Part shown: positions 21,877-29,460 of the stretch, in pieces
How the letters are laid out: the number at the start of each line of letters is the position of its first letter
Numbering within the stretch: position 1 is the stretch's first letter
Source of the DNA: an uncultured Bacilli bacterium
GTDB taxonomy: Bacteria; Bacillota_I; Bacilli_A; RF39; UBA660
Reading direction: 5' to 3'
NCBI GenBank assembly: GCA_934096295.1
Contig: CAKOLL010000013.1
Coordinates: forward strand, 1-33,154
DNA length: 33,154 bases
The notes under the pieces: generated by a model
Told to the model about the DNA's origin: nothing
Seen by the model: the letters and a program-made list of their open reading frames with translations, nothing else
The model's database searches: none
Translations under genes and position numbers: made by a program

Positions 21877-21907
21877 AAAAAAAGAACTGACCATTTTTAA
21901 TCAGTTC
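21877..21907 (-). terminator. Terminator after the 48-residue gene
   Basis: GAACTGA/TCAGTTC stem with ten-base loop, followed on the minus strand by TTTTTTT. Confidence 0.8.
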
Positions 21908-21914
21908 AAATATG

Positions 21915-22061
21915 TTATTTATTTAATTTCATTATTAGTTCATCAATACAATCTGTATATCTACCTTTCCCTATTGCCTCATTTCTAAATTCATTTAAGG
22001 CTTTCAATACTAATGAAATTTCATTTTTGTATATATGTATTTTTATTTTCTTTTTAAACAT
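21915..22061 (-). CDS. Small protein of the element, 48 residues
   Basis: ATG at 22061 opens MFKKKIKIHIYKNEISLVLK, ALNEFRNEAIGKGRYTDCID, ELIMKLNK, then TAA. A beta strand, a helix, and a GRYTDCIDELI end typical of short integrative-element proteins; function unknown. A GGGGGA stands upstream, a terminator follows 8 bases after the stop, and it lies directly downstream (in transcription) of integrase 2. Confidence 0.6.
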   Translation of the reverse strand: MFKKKIKIHIYKNEISLVLKALNEFRNEAIGKGRYTDCIDELIMKLNK

Positions 22062-22085
22062 ATTTTATTCCCCCTTTAATGTAAT

Positions 22086-23396
22086 TTATACTTGATAAGG
22101 AATTTCTGCTGTTTGTGGAATATCAAGTGTTGTTGTGTATTTTTCAAATCTATCTACTGTATCGCTTTCCATTTTATTTGTTACTCTAACATATATATTA
22201 TATGTTGTTTGAATAGTAGAATGTCCTAATCTCTTTGATACTGCTTTAATATCTGCACCACTCTCAATAAGTTTTGTTGCGTGTGTATCTCTAAAATCGT
22301 GAAACCTACTGTTAATTCCCAATTCATAATGAATAACTTTAAATGCATACTTCGGTGAATCTGTTCCTAAAAATTGTCCATTATCTTTTACAAAAACTAA
22401 TTGTGCTTCTGGTAAAGGTAATTCTAATTCTGCATTTGCTTCTATCAATTTTGTTTGTTCTCTTTTAGTAATTTCATTTATTACTTTCTTTTCATAATAG
22501 CAAAGATAAGAATCTCCATAGAATTTTCTATTTTCTTCTTGTTCTTTTTTATAATCTTTTAATGCATTTACTAGCGTATCTCCAATAGAAATAGTTCTTC
22601 TACTTTGAGGATTTTTACAATCCCCATAATACCAAACACCAACAGAATGTCCTTTTGTTATATTTTTTCTTTTTGGTAAACCATATTGATTTTTCTTAAT
22701 AATGTTTTTATTTATTGTTAATGTTTTCTTTTCAAAATCAACGCAGTCCCAAGTTAAACCATATACTTCCGACACTCTCATTCCTGTATAATAAGCAGTT
22801 AAAAAAGCATAATATATTGAATGTGTACCTTTAAATCTATCTAATATTCTTTCTATTTCTTCTTGTGTAAATATATGTGCAGGATCTTTTCCAATTTTAT
22901 CTATTCTTGGTGCGTGGACGTGTTCAGCAGGATTAGTGTTAATATAATTTAATGTGTAACACGCATATTTTAATGAACCTTTAACCACTTTTAAAATACT
23001 CGCCATATAGTTTTTTGAAAAGCCATACTCAACATATATTTTATTGATAAACTCCTGTAAAAGTCGTGTATCTAATTGCCATAATTTATAAAATCCTACT
23101 CTTGGTTTTACGTGATTTTTAATAATGTTTATATAAGATATTGTAGTAGAGTAATGCAAATTGAAACTTGCATAATTATCTATCCAATAATCTAAAAAAT
23201 CTGCATACGACATATTTTCTCTTAACTGCGTCTTTTGACCATTGTAGTAAAAATTGTTATAGGCTTTTGCTCCTTCTTTAAAAGCCTCTGCTTTTGTTGG
23301 ATACCCTGACTTTGTTATCCATTTTCTTGTTCCCTCAACTGTTGCAATTTCAAATCGGTATTCATATACCTTTCCACGTTTTCTTACGCTTACCAT
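22086..23396 (-). CDS. Tyrosine recombinase/integrase 2
   Basis: 436 residues. Same architecture as integrase 1, with recognisable similarity throughout (RKRGKVYEYRFEIATVEGTR, WITKSGYPTKAEAFKEG). Catalytic residues: R in YTGMRVSEV, H and R in FHDFRDTHA, H in RLGHST, Y in YNIYVRV; all present, including the His that integrase 1 lacks. ATG 23396 has GGAGAG upstream; the longer frame adds an unlikely hydrophobic lead. It starts about 250 bases from the secA end, close to the proximal attachment core and its GTGGACA repeats. Confidence 0.92.
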   Translation of the reverse strand: MVSVRKRGKVYEYRFEIATVEGTRKWITKSGYPTKAEAFKEGAKAYNNFYYNGQKTQLRENMSYADFLDYWIDNYASFNLHYSTTISYINIIKNHVKPRVGFYKLWQLDTRLLQEFINKIYVEYGFSKNYMASILKVVKGSLKYACYTLNYINTNPAEHVHAPRIDKIGKDPAHIFTQEEIERILDRFKGTHSIYYAFLTAYYTGMRVSEVYGLTWDCVDFEKKTLTINKNIIKKNQYGLPKRKNITKGHSVGVWYYGDCKNPQSRRTISIGDTLVNALKDYKKEQEENRKFYGDSYLCYYEKKVINEITKREQTKLIEANAELELPLPEAQLVFVKDNGQFLGTDSPKYAFKVIHYELGINSRFHDFRDTHATKLIESGADIKAVSKRLGHSTIQTTYNIYVRVTNKMESDTVDRFEKYTTTLDIPQTAEIPYQV

Positions 23397-23474
23397 AGTT
23401 ATCTCTCCTTCATTATAAAACTTAATGAAACGGAAAAATGCCAGCATTTCGAATGCTGACATTTTATATAACTA

Positions 23475-23590
23475 TGTCCACAATAATTGTCCACGTAGAT
23501 TTTTTATTGATTTTTATGGGGTTTCCTCGATTCTGTCCACATTATTTATGCTATGTGGACAAATCGTGGACAAATTGTCATCTGTGGACA
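23475..23590. promoter_or_regulatory. Candidate integrase arm sites, proximal end
   Basis: Six copies of GTGGACA: inverted (TGTCCAC) at 23475-23481, 23488-23494 and 23534-23540; direct at 23555-23561, 23566-23572 and 23584-23590. They lie between integrase 2 and the attachment core and match the distal set. Confidence 0.6.
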
Positions 23591-23645
23591 AATTTATCAT
23601 TTTTTCTATTTTTAACAATTCCTTATTTTATAAGGGTTTGCGAGG

Positions 23646-26135
23646 TTATTTACCACAACAGTTTTTGTACTTTTTGCCACTTCCGCAAATGCAAGGATCA
23701 TTACGACCAATTTTATGACTTACTCTTTTAGGTTGGTTCTTTATTTTTTCTTTGCCATCATTAGCTGTACCTTTTAAAGTTTGTTTTCTTTCAACATTTT
23801 GACGAACTTCTGCTTTAAGTAAGAAAAGCGCGATATCGTTATCTATTTTGTTAAGTAGATTGTCAAACATTTCAAAACCTTCCATAGTATAGACTTGAAC
23901 TGGGTTTGATTGTCCATAACCACGAAGACCAACACCTTCTTTTAAATGTTCCATTGCACTCATGTGGTCTACCCAACTTGTATCAATAACACGTAGTGAT
24001 ATAGCTTTTTCAAAATCATTCATAAGTGGTGATGATATCATTTTCTTTTCATAATTTTTGATAACAAGTTCACTTATATAATCTATTACTTCTTGTTCTT
24101 TCATTCCTTCAAGTACTTTAGCATTTAATTCTTCACCTTTTAAGAAATTGGTATTTACATATTCTGCAATTTCAGATAAATCATTTTCTGTTAGACAATT
24201 TTCTGGTGGAATATGACTATCTACAAGATTTGTTATTGTATTTTTAAATGTTTCAATAATTGTATCATGAATGCTTTCTTGATCTAGTATTTCGTTACGA
24301 CGTGCATAAATTATTTCTCTTTGTTCATTTAAAACGTTATCATAATCAAGAAGACTCTTACGATAATCAAAGTTATTTCCTTCAACCTTCTTTTGTGCTG
24401 ATTCTATACTTCTTGTTAAAGCTTTTGAACGTATTGCTTGATCATCATCAATTCCCATACTTATTAACATATTCTTGATCTTTTCAGTACCAAAACGGCG
24501 CATTAAATCATCTTCAAAAGATACAAAGAATTGACTTGTTCCTGGATCTCCTTGACGTCCTGAACGTCCACGCAACTGATTATCGATACGACGAGATTCA
24601 TGTCTTTCAGTACCAATTACAAAAAGCCCTCCGATTTCTCGAACACCTTCGCCAAGTTTAATATCTGTTCCACGTCCAGCCATATTTGTTGCAAGAGTAA
24701 TAGCATCCTTTTCACCAGCATGTGCAATTATTTCCGCTTCTCTTTCATGGTTTTTAGCATTTAACACTTCATGTTTTAACCCGTTCTTAGTAAGCAATTT
24801 GCTTAATCTTTCATTAGATTCTACAGAAATTGTACCAATTAGAATTGGTTGATGTTTAGAATGTATTTCTTTAACAACGTTAATAATTGCTTTATATTTA
24901 CCATTTTCATTTGAATAAACTAAATCTGGTAAATCTTCACGAACAACTGGTTTATTAGTTGGTATTCTAATAACATACATGTTATAAATATTTCTAAATT
25001 CTTCTTCTTCAGTTTTGGCAGTACCTGTCATACCTGATAATTTATTATACATTCTAAATAAGTTTTGGAATGTAATTGTTGCCATTGTTTTAGTTTCAGT
25101 GTTAATTGTAACGCCTTCCTTAGCTTCGATAGCTTGATGAAGTCCTTCAGAATATTGTCTTCCATGCATTAGACGTCCCGTAAATGGGTCAACAATTATA
25201 ATTGCATCATTATCTACGACATAATCAATATCTTTTTTAAATCCATAATTTGCTTTTAAAGCTTGATTTATGTGATGTACTAAGTTAGTATTATCTAAAT
25301 CATATAGATTTGTTACATTTAATAATTTTTCAACTTTTTTACTACCTTCAGCAGTTAATGATACACTTTTTGTTTTTAAATCAATTGTGTAATCATCTTC
25401 TTCTTTTAGTCTTTTGGCAACTCTATCTGCTTCAACATAAAGGCTATTGGTATTAAACTGACCACCGCTAATAATCAATGGAGTCCTTGCTTCATCAATT
25501 AAAATTGAGTCAACTTCATCGATGATACAGAAATTAAGTCCACGTTGAACTCTATCTTCTTTTCTTACTACCATATTATCTCTTAGGTAGTCAAACCCAA
25601 CTTCATTATTTGTTGAATATGTAATATCAGCATTGTATGCTTCTTGTTTTTCTTTTGGGGATAATTCTCTTAAGTTGATACCTACAGAAACCCCTAGCAA
25701 ATCATAGATTGGTCTCATCCATTCTGCATTACGACTTGATAAGTATTCGTTAGTTGTTACAACATGAACACCTTTTCCTTCTAGTGCATTTAAATAAGCA
25801 GGTAAAATAGTTGTTAGTGTTTTACCTTCACCAGTTTTCATTTCAGCAATATTTCCATAATGGATTGCTAAGCCCCCAAGGATTTGGACATGGAAAGGCT
25901 TTTCCCCAATAGCACGATAAGCAGCTTCACGAGCTAATGCAAATGCAGGAACCACAATATCTTCAAGAGTTTTTCCATCTTCTAACATTGCTTTAAATTC
26001 TAGAGTTTTATCTTTAAAATCTTCATCTTTTAAAGCTTGCATTTCAGGCTCTAATTTTTCAATTTCTTCTGCTAATTTTTCAAAGCGACATAATTCTTTA
26101 TATTCACTATCTAATAATTTTTTTATAAAATTCAT
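23646..26135 (-). CDS. secA: Preprotein translocase ATPase SecA
   Basis: 829 residues, normal for Bacillota SecA. Walker A GEGKT at 102-106, VDSILIDEARTPL (DEAD-box B site), MTGTAKTEEEEF, NMAGRGTDIKLGEGV, ESRRIDNQLRGRSGRQGDPG (two-part helicase motif VI), a helical wing/scaffold region, and the C-terminal SEC-C zinc motif PCICGSGKKYKNCCGK. It drives protein export through SecYEG by ATP hydrolysis, and so would export the surface and sporulation proteins in this window. AAGGAG precedes the ATG. The last 13 codons were supplied by the element integrated in its 3' end (core at 23683-23689), which keeps the protein intact. Confidence 0.98.
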   Translation of the reverse strand: MNFIKKLLDSEYKELCRFEKLAEEIEKLEPEMQALKDEDFKDKTLEFKAMLEDGKTLEDIVVPAFALAREAAYRAIGEKPFHVQILGGLAIHYGNIAEMKTGEGKTLTTILPAYLNALEGKGVHVVTTNEYLSSRNAEWMRPIYDLLGVSVGINLRELSPKEKQEAYNADITYSTNNEVGFDYLRDNMVVRKEDRVQRGLNFCIIDEVDSILIDEARTPLIISGGQFNTNSLYVEADRVAKRLKEEDDYTIDLKTKSVSLTAEGSKKVEKLLNVTNLYDLDNTNLVHHINQALKANYGFKKDIDYVVDNDAIIIVDPFTGRLMHGRQYSEGLHQAIEAKEGVTINTETKTMATITFQNLFRMYNKLSGMTGTAKTEEEEFRNIYNMYVIRIPTNKPVVREDLPDLVYSNENGKYKAIINVVKEIHSKHQPILIGTISVESNERLSKLLTKNGLKHEVLNAKNHEREAEIIAHAGEKDAITLATNMAGRGTDIKLGEGVREIGGLFVIGTERHESRRIDNQLRGRSGRQGDPGTSQFFVSFEDDLMRRFGTEKIKNMLISMGIDDDQAIRSKALTRSIESAQKKVEGNNFDYRKSLLDYDNVLNEQREIIYARRNEILDQESIHDTIIETFKNTITNLVDSHIPPENCLTENDLSEIAEYVNTNFLKGEELNAKVLEGMKEQEVIDYISELVIKNYEKKMISSPLMNDFEKAISLRVIDTSWVDHMSAMEHLKEGVGLRGYGQSNPVQVYTMEGFEMFDNLLNKIDNDIALFLLKAEVRQNVERKQTLKGTANDGKEKIKNQPKRVSHKIGRNDPCICGSGKKYKNCCGK
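23683..23689. repeat. Attachment core, proximal end (7 bp) inside secA
   Basis: CCGCAAA (TTTGCGG in the coding strand) within the codons for the SEC-C motif; the other copy is at 16470-16476. Confidence 0.6.
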
Positions 26136-26172
26136 TTTCTCATTTCTCCTTAATGTGTATTATAACATAAGT

Positions 26173-26208
26173 AAAAAAAAAGAAAAAGCTTTTAATAGCT
26201 TTTTAAAC
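26173..26208 (-). terminator. Terminator before secA
   Basis: AAAAAGCT/AGCTTTTT stem (about 26183-26204) followed by CTTTTTTTTT on the minus strand; it ends the transcript of the gene at 26262. Confidence 0.75.
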
Positions 26209-26261
26209 TTAAAAATACCACTAATAAAGCTTTTTATATCAATTTGTTAATTCATCAGTAA

Positions 26262-26900
26262 TTATTTATAATCTTTTAATAATATTCTAGATCCATTTAT
26301 TTTTGTTTTTTCATTAACTAATCTCAGTTCAAATAAAAAATAAGCTTGCGTATAGTATTTTCTTAATAAATCCGGATCAAAATATGCTTTTACTCTCTTC
26401 TCTTCACAAAGGCATTTCAAATTATTTAACGCATTTATTTTTCTATCAAAATCAAAATTATCAATTTCGTCAATCTCATTATTTAATTTTTTTATTTTTT
26501 CGTCTATTGGAACAAGTTCGGGATGAAAAAAATACTCAAAAAATTCATTTATACTTTCAGGTTCATCTGCTAAAATTTTTTCTATGATATAAGCTAGTTC
26601 TGGTGAAGTTACTTGAGTGCCTTCAACTGCAATAGAATCATTATGATAACTATATGGCCCACTGGACGTATAATAATATATTTTTTTAATATTTTCATAC
26701 ATTGGATCCCCATTTGGCAAACTAGCTCCTTTAGTAAATTCATTACCATTAAATGATGCTCCATGTGGAGCTGTAAAATTTCCATCTGTTTTATAACTTG
26801 TCTTTTTTACAATTTCATCTAGTATTTCCTTTAACTTTTCACGATCATAATAAACATCATATTCACGTTCAACATTTTCTTTTTTTTCTATAAATTTCAT
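26262..26900 (-). CDS. Hypothetical protein, 212 residues
   Basis: Not recognised. Soluble and charged: an N-terminal EREYDVYYDREKLKEILDE helix, a Gly/Asn-rich middle (TAPHGASFNGNEF, TSSGPYSYHNDS), a helical stretch (PELAYIIEKILADEPESINE) and a C-terminal coil (KIKKLNNEIDEIDNFDFDRK). AAAGGAGAGG before the ATG and a good promoter (26919-26946) make it its own transcription unit between hpf and secA. No membrane segment. Confidence 0.6.
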   Translation of the reverse strand: MKFIEKKENVEREYDVYYDREKLKEILDEIVKKTSYKTDGNFTAPHGASFNGNEFTKGASLPNGDPMYENIKKIYYYTSSGPYSYHNDSIAVEGTQVTSPELAYIIEKILADEPESINEFFEYFFHPELVPIDEKIKKLNNEIDEIDNFDFDRKINALNNLKCLCEEKRVKAYFDPDLLRKYYTQAYFLFELRLVNEKTKINGSRILLKDYK

Positions 26901-26918
26901 ATTTCCTCTCCTTTTTTT

Positions 26919-26946
26919 ATTATAACATATGTTAGGGATTTTTCAA
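26919..26946 (-). promoter_or_regulatory. Promoter of the 212-residue gene
   Basis: TTGAAA and TATAAT on the minus strand, 16 bases apart, 20-odd bases before the ribosome binding site. Confidence 0.65.
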
Positions 26947-26970
26947 TTAAAAAGAAGCCTTTTGGGCTTC
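26947..26970 (-). terminator. Terminator after hpf
   Basis: GAAGCC-CAAAA-GGCTTC then TTTTT on the minus strand. Confidence 0.9.
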
Positions 26971-26980
26971 AAATTATAAA

Positions 26981-27517
26981 CTACTTAACATTTATAATAC
27001 CAAATTTACCATCTTTTCTTTTATAAAGAACGGAAACACAATCTTCATCAATATTTTTAAAAACAAAGAAATCATGATTTAATAAATCAATTTGAAGCAT
27101 TGCCTCTTCTTCATCCATTGGTTTCATTTCCATTTCTTTTCTCTTGACGATTTTTGGTTCTTCTTCTTCCTCTAACTCAGGAACTTCAAAATCAAAACTC
27201 ATTTCAAATTTAGGAACATCGTGATACTTCTTGCCAAGACGACTTTTATTTTTTCTAATTTGTCCTTCAAGTTTATCAACTACTAGGTCCGTTGCTGCAT
27301 AAAGGTCAGGATGTCTTTCTTCTGCTCTTAAAGTAAATTTACTTGTTGGCACTGTTACTTCAATACTTTGATCTTGGTTCTTTACCTTAATTAAGACCTT
27401 ACATTCAGTTGCCTTAGGACTTTCAAAATACTTATCTAACTTTCCTAACTTTTCTGTTATGTATTCTTTCATTGATTTTGTGATAGTTACTTTATCACCA
27501 CGAATACTTATCTTCAA
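26981..27517 (-). CDS. hpf: Ribosome hibernation-promoting factor, long form
   Basis: 178 residues. The N-terminal 100 are the ribosome-binding S30AE fold (MKISIRGDKVTITKSMKEYI, KLGKLDKYFESPKATECKVL, LRAEERHPDLYAATDLVVDK). An acidic linker (ELEEEEEPKIV) follows, then the C-terminal dimerisation domain (MKPMDEEEAMLQIDLLNHDF, FVFKNIDEDCVSVLYKRKDG). Long HPF joins two 70S ribosomes into 100S dimers in slow growth. The start is TTG (27515-27517), with AAGGTG 6 bases upstream. It has the usual location next to secA. Confidence 0.96.
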   Translation of the reverse strand: MKISIRGDKVTITKSMKEYITEKLGKLDKYFESPKATECKVLIKVKNQDQSIEVTVPTSKFTLRAEERHPDLYAATDLVVDKLEGQIRKNKSRLGKKYHDVPKFEMSFDFEVPELEEEEEPKIVKRKEMEMKPMDEEEAMLQIDLLNHDFFVFKNIDEDCVSVLYKRKDGKFGIINVK

Positions 27518-27563
27518 ATTATCACCTTCCTACTTTTAATATACCACAAAAAAAAGAAAAAAA

Positions 27564-27782
27564 CTACTTAATTGTAGTCATTTCTTGTTCTAAAACATCA
27601 ACTGCTTGTAAACCTTTTGAAGTTTCAATTAATTTAAAATTTACTGTAGCACCTTCATTTAATGTCTTATAACCTTCTTTAACAATAGCTGAATAATGCA
27701 CAAAGATGTCAGATAGTTTATCACATTCGATGAAACCGTAACCTTTGTCATTATTAAACCACTTAACAGTTCCTTGCATCAT
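27564..27782 (-). CDS. Cold-shock protein (CSD)
   Basis: 72 residues. QGTVKWFNNDKGYGFIECDK carries both RNA-binding motifs RNP1 (K-G-Y-G-F-I) and, further on, DIFVHYSAI (RNP2, F-V-H-x-S-A-I), followed by the closing strands. It binds single-stranded RNA/DNA and acts as an RNA chaperone. The start ATG 27782 (AAGGAG 9 bases upstream; the next codon is also ATG) is chosen over a longer frame. A 5-bp hairpin with a T tract overlaps its stop codon as terminator (27563-27578). Confidence 0.95.
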   Translation of the reverse strand: MMQGTVKWFNNDKGYGFIECDKLSDIFVHYSAIVKEGYKTLNEGATVNFKLIETSKGLQAVDVLEQEMTTIK

Positions 27783-27876
27783 AACTCTTAGCTCCTTCCT
27801 ACAATTAAACTTTAACACACTATAGTATATAATGCAATAAAAACCGTTCGACATTTTATGACAAAACTAGGGATAT

Positions 27877-28479
27877 TTAGGCTTTGGCCTTAGTAATTAT
27901 GTAGGTTTCACAATTTGAAAAAATATATGTTTTTTTGTTAAATTTATCTTCTAGATTAGAAAATACCTCTTTTAATAAGTTTCCACTTCCTAAAAGATAT
28001 ACCTCTTTATCACATGTTATATAATTTATATATTTTAAAATATCTTCAGTTTTAAAAAATGAATTTGTTTCCATGTATATATTATTTATTTTCTTGTATT
28101 CATCTAAATATGTAATATTAAAATAATTATCAAAGATATTAATATAAGAAATATTATTAGTTAATTTGTAATATTTTAACTCTTTTTCTATAGTTATCTT
28201 TCTATAATTAAATGAATTCATTATATTTTTTAAAAATGTTATATCTGCAGATGTATAGTTAGAGGGTACAATTATTTTTATAGTTTCACCAAATAAAGAG
28301 TTATTTAAATGGTTTTCACTTAATAACTTTTCATATGTTTTCATATATTTTTTAATAATAGATATTTTTCCACCATAAATTATATCGTTTGCTAATTTAC
28401 ATTTTATTATATCTTTATTTTTCTTATTTTTTAAATATAAATAATCATCAGTTATATGTAGTATATTGTTATATTTCAT
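27877..28479 (-). CDS. Degenerate MreB/Mbl-like actin-fold protein
   Basis: 200 residues. It sits where Bacillus has mbl, right after spoIIID. Residual actin/MreB patterns can be matched in order: IKIIVPSNYTSADITFLKNI against MreB's VPSGVTxVExRAVxxA; KITIEKELKYYKL against the IEEPxAAAIG stretch; VYLLGSGNLLKEVFSNLEDK against the LTGGGALLRGLD stretch; and a TYIFSNCETYII end. The nucleotide-binding glycines and the first phosphate loop are gone, and the protein is about 130 residues short of MreB. It probably does not form ATP-driven filaments. Ribosome binding site AGAGGAT; 3 bases from the spoIIID stop, so co-translated. Similarity by eye only. Confidence 0.55.
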   Translation of the reverse strand: MKYNNILHITDDYLYLKNKKNKDIIKCKLANDIIYGGKISIIKKYMKTYEKLLSENHLNNSLFGETIKIIVPSNYTSADITFLKNIMNSFNYRKITIEKELKYYKLTNNISYINIFDNYFNITYLDEYKKINNIYMETNSFFKTEDILKYINYITCDKEVYLLGSGNLLKEVFSNLEDKFNKKTYIFSNCETYIITKAKA

Positions 28480-28482
28480 AGC

Positions 28483-28731
28483 TTATCCTCTTTTATATTT
28501 CTGTCTTGTTACTTCTCCCCCGCGAATATGTTTTTCTTTATCATGAGCTTTAAAAATATTATTTATTTCTGCTCCGAGTCTTTTGTCTATTTCTTGTAAT
28601 CTTTCTGATAAATCTGTATGCACTGTACTTTTACTGACATTAAATTTACCTGCTGTTTCTCTTATAGTGTCTTGAGTTTTAATTATATGATTTGCTTCAT
28701 TTAAAACTCTTCTTTTTATATCCTTATTCAT
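28483..28731 (-). CDS. spoIIID: Sporulation transcription regulator SpoIIID
   Basis: 82 residues. KDIKRRVLNEANHIIKTQDT then IRETAGKFNVSKSTVHTDLS, ERLQEIDKRLGAEINNIF, HIRGGEVTRQKYK are the HTH and C-terminal DNA-binding helix of SpoIIID. It controls mother-cell genes after engulfment together with sigma-E. The only SD-like sequence (AAGGGG) lies 11 bases before the ATG and is the 3' arm of a hairpin (28740-28773), so its translation may be held low by that structure. The neighbours spoIIQ and the mbl-like gene keep the Bacillus order. Confidence 0.96.
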   Translation of the reverse strand: MNKDIKRRVLNEANHIIKTQDTIRETAGKFNVSKSTVHTDLSERLQEIDKRLGAEINNIFKAHDKEKHIRGGEVTRQKYKRG

Positions 28732-28739
28732 TAACCAAA

Positions 28740-28773
28740 CAACCCCTTAATAAACTATATTATTAAAGGGTTA
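28740..28773 (-). promoter_or_regulatory. Hairpin that hides the spoIIID ribosome binding site
   Basis: AACCCTTTAATAA pairs with TATTAAGGGGTT (minus strand). The 3' arm contains AAGGGG, the only SD-like sequence before spoIIID. It can also act as a weak terminator after spoIIQ; no long T tract follows. Confidence 0.5.
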
Positions 28774-28781
28774 TTTTTATG

Positions 28782-29417
28782 TTATTTTAAATCTTCGATG
28801 TTCATGTTATAAAAGTCTTCTGGATCTATTGCTGTACCATTATGATATACTTCAAATAATAAACAATTTTTTGTTTCACCATTTAGGCTATTGTCACCAC
28901 TTTTGCCAATTACATCTCCGCTAATAACAGTGTCATCTTTTTTTACTTGAACATCACTTAAACTATAATATATAGTTTTTAAGTTTGAGTTATGAGTTAT
29001 TTCTACAAAATTTCCTAATATTTCATCTTTGGAAACATTAGTTACTGTTCCATCATAAGCACTTATTACATCAAATGGATTGTTTGCAGAATATAGAACA
29101 CCACTATTTTGTAGGTATGTATTTTCATAATATACTAATGAATTTTGTTGAGTTGCCTCTTCATCTTTCATATCATAAAATGATTTACTAATTGAAACAT
29201 CACTGCTTACATATGGACGTTCAATTTTACTTTCGACGATATCATCATTTTTACCTACGGGTGTGACATTACTTTTTAATGCACTTACTGCCATATTTCC
29301 ATATTCTATTTTACTTTGTAGTACGTTTCCTAGAAATGAAATACTAATAAATAATACACCTATAACCATTACGTATACTGTTGGTAAAACAAACTTTTTC
29401 AATCTCTTTGTTTTCAT
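28782..29417 (-). CDS. spoIIQ: Stage II sporulation protein Q (LytM/M23-like)
   Basis: 211 residues. A basic start (MKTKRLKKF) precedes one membrane helix (residues 12-32), then a forespore-side/intermembrane stalk and an M23/LytM fold (NPFDVISAYDGTVTNVSKDE, VEITHNSNLKTIYYSL, VKKDDTVISGDVIGKSGDN, LLFEVYHNGTAIDPEDF). The zinc ligands of active M23 peptidases are replaced (LFEV instead of HxH at the end), as in some SpoIIQ, so it is probably structural. SpoIIQ in the forespore pairs with SpoIIIAH of the mother cell during engulfment. Start ATG 29417, just after a TTG codon. Confidence 0.88.
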   Translation of the reverse strand: MKTKRLKKFVLPTVYVMVIGVLFISISFLGNVLQSKIEYGNMAVSALKSNVTPVGKNDDIVESKIERPYVSSDVSISKSFYDMKDEEATQQNSLVYYENTYLQNSGVLYSANNPFDVISAYDGTVTNVSKDEILGNFVEITHNSNLKTIYYSLSDVQVKKDDTVISGDVIGKSGDNSLNGETKNCLLFEVYHNGTAIDPEDFYNMNIEDLK

Positions 29418-29460
29418 CAATTCACCATCCTAATAAAAGTATGGGAATAAATGGTTTATT

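Larger units (their letters stand above)
16470..23689. mobile_element. Integrated element in the 3' end of secA (about 7.2 kb)
   Basis: Bounded by the 7-bp CCGCAAA core. It contains a tyrosine recombinase near each end, an excisionase, a MazF operon, a structured RNA, a sigma-like factor, a variable surface protein and degraded ParA and XRE genes. GTGGACA repeats lie just inside both ends. There is no relaxase or coupling protein, so it is either a defective integrative element or a small satellite/genomic island. Confidence 0.7.
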
